From an uncultured Eubacterium sp. (lineage in GTDB: Bacteria; Bacillota_A; Clostridia; Lachnospirales; Lachnospiraceae): 55,214 nt of DNA. Positions 50,713 through 55,214 of the stretch are shown here, in pieces (position 1 is the stretch's first letter; each line of letters opens with the position of its first letter). The stretch spans positions 1 to 55,214 of the forward strand of contig CAJUSH010000020.1 in assembly GCA_910589045.1 (NCBI GenBank), read 5' to 3'. The translations under genes and the position numbers were made by a program. The notes under the pieces are model-generated. The model was not told the DNA's origin. It saw nothing but the letters and a program-made list of their open reading frames with translations, and ran no database searches.

Positions 50713-52056
50713 TTGATAAGTAAAGTTTTGATCGCCAACCGCGGGGAGATTGCGGTTCGCATTATCCGAGCCTGTCGGAATATGGGCATCCGCAGTGTGG
50801 CAGTCTATTCCAGGGAGGACAGCGACAGCCTGCATGTGCAGCTTGCGGACCAGCGGGTGTGTATCGGCGAGGGGTCGGCCCGGGAGAGCTATCTGAATAT
50901 GGAGCGCATCATCATGGCGGCAGTCAAGGTGGGCGCGGATGCGATTCACCCGGGGTTCGGCTTTCTCTCGGAGAACAGCGAGTTTGTCCGCAGGTGTGAG
51001 GAGTACGGTCTGACCTTTATCGGCCCTGCGGCGGATGTGATCGATAAGATGGGAAATAAATCCCAGGCGCGCACGACGATGATGGAGGCGGGAGTTCCGG
51101 TTGTTCCGGGTACGAAGGAGCCGGTTTACGACGCGAAGGTGGGCTTGAAGCTGGCGGAGGAGATCGGTTATCCGGTCATGATCAAGGCGTCCTCCGGCGG
51201 CGGCGGAAAGGGCATGCGTGTGGCAAACTGCGCGGACGAATTTGAATTTCAGTTTAATATCGCACAGCAGGAGTCGGCAAATGCATTCGGTGACGACACA
51301 ATGTACATTGAGCGCTTTGTGATAAACCCCCGGCATGTGGAGATACAGATCATCGCGGACACGTTCGGAAACGTGGTGGCGCTGGGTGAGCGCGACTGCT
51401 CGGTGCAGCGCAACCATCAGAAGCTGATCGAGGAATCACCCTCACCGGCCATCGATGAGGACACGAGACGGAAGATGAACGAGTATGCGGTGCTGGCGGC
51501 AAAAACGGTGGGCTACACCAACGCGGGCACGATCGAGTACATCGTTGACCAGAAGGGCGGGTTCTATTTTATGGAGATGAACACCCGTATCCAGGTGGAG
51601 CACGGCGTCACGGAGATGGTGACCGGAACCGACCTGATCATTGAACAGATCCGGGTGGCACAGGGGGAGGCGTTGAGCTTTCGGCAGGAGGATATCGAGA
51701 TTCGCGGACATGCGATCGAGTGCCGCATCAACGCGGAGATTCCCGCCATGAATTTTATGCCGAGTCCCGGGGTGGTGGAGCACATTCATCTGCCTGCGGG
51801 CAACGGTGTGCGGGTTGACACCGCGCTTTATGGCGGCTACCGCATTCCGAGTGAGTACGATTCCATGATCGCGAAGATCATCGTCCACGCACCCGACCGG
51901 GCGGCGGCGCTGCGCAAAATGTCGAGCGCGCTGGACGAGACGGTGATTCTCGGCGTGGAGACGAATCTGGATTTTCAGTACCAGATCATTAAAAACCCGG
52001 TATTCGCGGCAGGTGAGGCCGATACGGGGTTTATCGAGCATATTATGAAGCTGTAG
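50713..52056 (+). CDS. accC: Biotin carboxylase
   Basis: ATP-dependent carboxylation of biotin on the carrier. The 447-residue enzyme has the biotin carboxylase N-domain (ISKVLIANRGEIAVRI), the ATP-grasp domain with KASSGGGGKGMR, and the C-terminal segment with ERDCSVQRNHQKLIEESPSP and MEMNTRIQVEH. The start is TTG 50713, with AGGAGG 9-14 bases before it; no ATG fits. It follows accB by 16 bp. No carboxyltransferase (accA or accD) gene is nearby. Confidence 0.94.
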   Translation: MISKVLIANRGEIAVRIIRACRNMGIRSVAVYSREDSDSLHVQLADQRVCIGEGSARESYLNMERIIMAAVKVGADAIHPGFGFLSENSEFVRRCEEYGLTFIGPAADVIDKMGNKSQARTTMMEAGVPVVPGTKEPVYDAKVGLKLAEEIGYPVMIKASSGGGGKGMRVANCADEFEFQFNIAQQESANAFGDDTMYIERFVINPRHVEIQIIADTFGNVVALGERDCSVQRNHQKLIEESPSPAIDEDTRRKMNEYAVLAAKTVGYTNAGTIEYIVDQKGGFYFMEMNTRIQVEHGVTEMVTGTDLIIEQIRVAQGEALSFRQEDIEIRGHAIECRINAEIPAMNFMPSPGVVEHIHLPAGNGVRVDTALYGGYRIPSEYDSMIAKIIVHAPDRAAALRKMSSALDETVILGVETNLDFQYQIIKNPVFAAGEADTGFIEHIMKL

Positions 52057-52070
52057 ACGGATGTATGTTT

Positions 52071-52101
52071 TGCCGGTTGCTGGTCACGGAGTGAACAGTA
52101 A
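52071..52101 (+). repeat. Dispersed palindromic repeat, copy 2
   Basis: Matches 13890-13920 at 29 of 31 positions. It lies in the accC-pxpA spacer, inside the operon, and folds as an imperfect hairpin (TTGCTGGTCAC-GGA-GTGAACAGTAA). Confidence 0.75.
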
Positions 52102-52130
52102 TGATTTGACCGGATGATTGGAGGAAAGAC

Positions 52131-52898
52131 ATGTATCAGATAGATTTGAACTGCGATCTGGGGGAGAGCTTCGGCAGCTATAAGCTGGGGCTGGATGAGC
52201 AGGTAATCCCGCTCATCTCCTCCGCAAATGTGGCGTGCGGCTATCACGCGTCCGACCCGCTTGTGATGGGGAAAACCATTTCGATGGCAAAGGAGGCGGG
52301 TATCCGTGTGGGAGCACACCCGGGCTATCCCGACCTGCAGGGCTTCGGCAGGCGGAATATGGACGTTTCCCCGGCGGAGGCGAAGGCGTACACGACCTAT
52401 CAGCTCGGCGCGCTGGACGCATTCTGCAGGGCACAGGGTGTAAAGCTTCAGCATGTGAAGCCCCACGGCGCCATGTACAACATGGCGGGCAGGGATTATG
52501 CACTTGCAAAAGGGATTGCCGAGGCGATTTACGAGTATGACCGGGATTTGATCGTGATGGCACTGGCCAGCGGACAGCTCGTGCAGGCGGCAAAGGATAT
52601 CGGGCTTCGGGTTGCGCGGGAATATTTTACCGACCGCGCCTACGAGCCGGACGGCTCCCTTGTGAACCGCCGGAAGGAGGGCGCTATGATCACGGATGAG
52701 AATGAGGCGATCGCGCGTACCGTGCGCATGGTGAAGGAGCACAGGGTGCGCGCGGTGGACGGGACGGATATCGAGCTGCACGCCCAAAGCGTGTGCGTAC
52801 ACGGCGACGGCGCAAAGGCGTTGGAGTTCGTGAAGAAAATCCGGGAAGCATTTGCGGCGGAGGGAATCGAGATCTGTCCGCTGGCAGAGCTTGTGTAA
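52131..52898 (+). CDS. pxpA: 5-oxoprolinase subunit A (LamB/YcsF family)
   Basis: A 255-residue LamB/YcsF-family protein, the catalytic TIM-barrel-like subunit of the 5-oxoprolinase. Seen: DLNCDLGESFG at 4-14, NVACGYHASDP near 35-45, and HVKPHGAMYN near 109-118, all metal/substrate motifs of the family. Length is normal. ATG 52131 follows TTGGAGGAAAG. It is the last gene of the cluster, separated from accC by 74 bp holding a palindromic repeat. Confidence 0.93.
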   Translation: MYQIDLNCDLGESFGSYKLGLDEQVIPLISSANVACGYHASDPLVMGKTISMAKEAGIRVGAHPGYPDLQGFGRRNMDVSPAEAKAYTTYQLGALDAFCRAQGVKLQHVKPHGAMYNMAGRDYALAKGIAEAIYEYDRDLIVMALASGQLVQAAKDIGLRVAREYFTDRAYEPDGSLVNRRKEGAMITDENEAIARTVRMVKEHRVRAVDGTDIELHAQSVCVHGDGAKALEFVKKIREAFAAEGIEICPLAELV

Positions 52899-53113
52899 AG
52901 CATTTGTTTTCCGGACTGCCGCGGAATCTGCCAGGTGACCCGTGCTGCTTGCGCGCGTAATCCGACTACTTGCGAAGCAGATATCAGGTATTTTTTCGCA
53001 TTTCCGATAAGTTCATTAAGAGCAGGTTTTTAAAAGCAAGCTTATGGAAAGTGAGTTTACGGGAGGCTCGGACGGACTGAGCCTGATACCGGGAAAGGCG
53101 AAAGGAGAAGGGT

Positions 53114-53818
53114 ATGAGTATCAGCAGTATCGGCGGCACAGGAGGGTATCCTTATGTTTACACAGACAGCCGCAAAAAAACAGCAGATGGAGGCTTTGAG
53201 GGCACGGTGGATCGTGCGCTTGAGGAGCAGGGTGCGCCGGGGCAGGCGGCAGCGTCGGCACGGGAGGGCGACCTGGTGATTTTACAGCCGCCGGATTACA
53301 CCGGCTTTGTATGTGATGACAGCTTTGCCGGGAAATCTAAGGAAGAGATGACCATGGATGAATATAAGCAGTGGTTTCTAAATGAGACGTCGAAGATGCC
53401 GGTGAGCGCATGGGTGAAATCGACGGTCATGGGCGGGAGTCTGACTGTTACCGAGGAATGCTTTGCCCGGATGAAGGAGGATCCGGAGTGGGAGCAGACG
53501 GTTCTTGATATGGTTCGCAGGATGTATTCGGTGAACGGCATCATGGGATCAAAGATGATTGGTTATCAGGTGATCGGCGCGTCGCCGGAGCAGTGCTATG
53601 GAGCCGGCATACCGGTAAGGGATGCATCGTTTTCCGGGGACAGTGAAACGTCCTGGTGGGCAGAGTACCACAAGCGTGCGAAGGAGCAGACAAAGGAGCT
53701 CCAGGAGAGGGCGTTTGAGCGTAGAGAGGTGCAAAGAGAGGTACTGCAAAGGGAAGCACTGCAAAGAGAGCTCTACCGGCTGGAGGCAATGCGCGCTTCC
53801 GGAAAAAGACTGCTTTGA
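53114..53818 (+). CDS. Uncharacterised protein with C-terminal repeats
   Basis: A 234-residue soluble protein with no signal peptide. The N-terminus is SISSIGGTGGYPYVYTD; the middle has AWVKSTVMGGSLTVTEECF and a helical MKEDPEWEQTVLDMVRR; the C-terminus is a strongly charged helix with three copies of a five-residue unit (LQREA-like), encoded by a 15-bp tandem repeat at 53730-53773. It resembles uncharacterised Lachnospiraceae proteins with the same overall layout (MSISS-like start, central EDPE region, coiled-coil end), but I cannot name a family with certainty. AAAGGAGAAGGGT precedes ATG 53114. A terminator follows. Confidence 0.75.
   Translation: MSISSIGGTGGYPYVYTDSRKKTADGGFEGTVDRALEEQGAPGQAAASAREGDLVILQPPDYTGFVCDDSFAGKSKEEMTMDEYKQWFLNETSKMPVSAWVKSTVMGGSLTVTEECFARMKEDPEWEQTVLDMVRRMYSVNGIMGSKMIGYQVIGASPEQCYGAGIPVRDASFSGDSETSWWAEYHKRAKEQTKELQERAFERREVQREVLQREALQRELYRLEAMRASGKRLL
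53730..53773 (+). repeat. 15-bp in-frame tandem repeat (three units)
   Basis: Units begin TGCAAAGAGAG at 53730, TGCAAAGGGAA at 53745 and TGCAAAGAGAG at 53760. Each encodes five residues of a charged helix. Confidence 0.7.
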
Positions 53819-53865
53819 CAGATGCGGCATCCGGTTGATACGAAGAGAAATAGCTGTTTCATAGA

Positions 53866-53903
53866 AAATGCCTGTGCCTTGGCTGGGAGCACAGGCATTT
53901 TTC
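53866..53903 (+). terminator. Terminator after the uncharacterised gene
   Basis: AAATGCCTGTGC (53866-53877) pairs with GCACAGGCATTT (53889-53900) around an 11-nt loop, then TTC. Perfect 12-bp stem. Confidence 0.9.
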
Positions 53904-54215
53904 TATGGCGACAGGACCCGGCATTCGGGATTCATAAAAAGTGCGCAGAAAATTAAGGCTGCTTTAAAGAATAATTAAAGGAACGTTTGCTATGATGGCA
54001 GAGAGAAAAGGGCGCCCTGCATTCCGCGGATACGGGATGAGAGCAGCGCAGCCGGCGGGGGCGGGTGGAACAGATCTTTGCCCGGATGGCTCCAAAACCG
54101 GGGCTTTCCAGAAAAAACCTGCTTTAAGAGGAACCAAAACCGGTTAAACTGTGTCTAATAGATGAAGGTGTTTTTAAGCCCGCTCGTTATAATGAAACAG
54201 AGGAGGAAGCGATCT
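53904..54215 (+). other. Intergenic region before the C39-like peptidase gene
   Basis: About 310 bp. It contains a perfect -10 TATAAT at 54188-54193 that would suit the downstream gene, but the -35 (AAGGTG) is poor. A 51-codon ORF from ATG 53992 was examined and not accepted. No RNA gene was recognised. Confidence 0.4.
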
Positions 54216-55058
54216 ATGGCGAGATTGAAAAAGAAGAGGAAGAGAAAGCGCGTGCTCCGGAATCTCGTACACTTGTGCGCGATTCTTGCGGTGCTTTTCG
54301 TGCTGGCAAAGGGTGTCGCATTCATCGGAAAGGAGACGATCGAGCCAATCGGGAAGGCCGCGGTCCTGAATGTTTTGGGACAGGACGGGGGAGGGGAACC
54401 GGCGGCATTGGACACGAAGGAGGTGTCGGCTGTTTTGACGGATACGAATCGTTACCCGCAGGATTATCTGGATGCGCTGGAAAACAATCCGGAGCTTCTG
54501 GAGTTTGTGAAGGGCTATCCCGATGCGGAAAAGACCGCGTCCGGAGGTCTAAAGCAGGCGGAGCTGGACGAGCCGTGGCCGCTGCTTTTGCAGTGGGACA
54601 GGCGCTGGGGCTATGTGCCCTACGGAGATCATGATATCGGACTTTCCGGCTGTGCGCCCACCTGTCTGTCCATGGTGATCGTAGGACTGACAAAAAACAA
54701 GGTGGCTTCCCCGGATGCGGTGGCAGAGTATGCGGAGGAGAACGGTTACTATCTTTACGGTACGGGAACAAAGTGGAGCCTGATGACGGAGGGTGCCGCT
54801 TTCTTTGGCGTGCAGGGAAGGGAGCTTGCACTGGATGAGAACCGTATTTTTGAGGCGCTTGAACAGGGGCAGCCGATTATCTGCAGCGTGCGGCCCGGAG
54901 ATTTTACGAAGGGCGGGCATTTTCTCGTGCTGGTTGGTGTGGAGGACGGAAAAATCCGCGTAAATGATCCAAACAGCCGCATCCGCAGCGAAAAGCTGTG
55001 GGATTACGAGACGCTTGCGCCGCAGATCAAGAGCCTGTGGGCGTTCACGGCAAATTAG
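54216..55058 (+). CDS. Membrane-anchored C39-like cysteine peptidase
   Basis: A 280-residue protein. After a very basic start (ARLKKKRKRKRV) comes one membrane helix (about 16-36), an acidic spacer, and a C39-like papain-fold domain (about 120-280). Likely catalytic residues are Cys146 in GLSGCAPTCLSMV, His235 in KGGHFLVLVG and Asn250/Asp251 in RVNDPNS. The enzyme is probably outside the cytoplasm. ATG 54216 follows AGGAGG with 9-base spacing; upstream in-frame ATGs at 54162 and 54192 lack it. Target unknown. Related proteins in Clostridia are often encoded singly. Confidence 0.82.
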   Translation: MARLKKKRKRKRVLRNLVHLCAILAVLFVLAKGVAFIGKETIEPIGKAAVLNVLGQDGGGEPAALDTKEVSAVLTDTNRYPQDYLDALENNPELLEFVKGYPDAEKTASGGLKQAELDEPWPLLLQWDRRWGYVPYGDHDIGLSGCAPTCLSMVIVGLTKNKVASPDAVAEYAEENGYYLYGTGTKWSLMTEGAAFFGVQGRELALDENRIFEALEQGQPIICSVRPGDFTKGGHFLVLVGVEDGKIRVNDPNSRIRSEKLWDYETLAPQIKSLWAFTAN

Positions 55059-55155
55059 TGCGGATGTCATGATGCCGGGGTCAAAAGCCCTCGAAATAGA
55101 ACCTTGAAAATTTAATATTTTACAGTAAATATAAGCATTCCATGGCTTTATAAGT

Positions 55156-55161
55156 TATAAT
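55156..55161 (+). promoter_or_regulatory. Probable -10 element for a gene beyond the window
   Basis: TATAAT at 55156-55161 in an AT-rich region. No -35 was identified. The window ends about 50 bp later with no start codon that can be judged. Confidence 0.3.
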
Positions 55162-55214
55162 AGATGACAGTTTTATAACTCTGACTGAACGAGAAAGAAA
55201 AGCTTTGGAAAAAT

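Noticed and set aside
53992..54150. 51-codon ORF before the C39-like peptidase gene
   Set aside because: Weak ribosome site with long spacing, no recognisable domain and low-complexity content.
1..55214. CRISPR array, tRNA or rRNA genes
   Set aside because: No regularly spaced repeats, no cloverleaf-like sequences with a T-arm GGTTCRA, and no rRNA-like sequence were recognised by eye.

Overview
The window reads as chromosomal DNA from a spore-forming, anaerobic member of the Clostridia, most likely the Lachnospiraceae. Evidence: a complete spoIIIA operon (spoIIIAA to AH) behind a sigma-E-like promoter, a SpoIIM-like gene, an oxygen-sensitive NrdG activase, consensus sigma-A promoters, GGAGG ribosome sites and a LexA site of the Gram-positive type before recA. 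No rRNA, tRNA, insertion sequence, prophage or CRISPR array was seen. Species cannot be assigned from the sequence alone.

Layout. 0.1-8.3 kb: a DUF218 membrane protein, purine nucleoside phosphorylase, an SAH/MTA-deaminase-type amidohydrolase, a metallo-beta-lactamase-fold hydrolase, RNase HI, a 50-residue membrane protein, alaS, and rpsU behind a long structured leader. 8.5-13.8 kb: the spoIIIA operon for the mother-cell side of the feeding-tube channel. 13.9-22.2 kb: housekeeping genes prfC, trxA, recA, recX, rny, nudF, spoIIM-like and xerD. 22.5-32.1 kb: a quinate/shikimate locus with two YdiB-like dehydrogenases, type I dehydroquinase (aroD), a chorismate mutase-shikimate kinase fusion, a LysR regulator and DAHP synthase; an ECF sigma/anti-sigma pair sits inside it. 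Both transport systems of this locus are broken: an MFS gene has lost its N-terminal half and a TRAP operon (dctQ, dctM, dctP) is reduced to fragments, while the enzyme genes look intact. 32.3-39.8 kb: nrdG, aspartokinase, a chemoreceptor, and a GntR-regulated ABC exporter. 40.1-46.8 kb: a DUF512 radical-SAM protein, der, plsY, a dUTPase, a GNAT acetyltransferase and a FeoA-FeoB fusion. 47.0-52.9 kb: an operon with an NRAMP-fold transporter, pxpB, pxpC, accB, accC and pxpA. 53.1-55.2 kb: an uncharacterised protein and a membrane-anchored C39-like peptidase.

The most interesting system is the 47.0-52.9 kb operon. PxpB and PxpC are homologous to the two halves of the urea-carboxylase carboxyltransferase domain, and here they lie with a biotin carrier and a biotin carboxylase but no acetyl-CoA carboxyltransferase. 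Together the genes could form a split, biotin-dependent, urea-carboxylase-like machine that activates 5-oxoproline before PxpA-assisted ring opening, fed by the neighbouring transporter. This is inference. Other points of note are the decayed transporters in an otherwise intact quinate/shikimate locus, an AT-hook-like tail on RecA, a structured rpsU leader, and two nearly identical dispersed palindromic repeats 38 kb apart.
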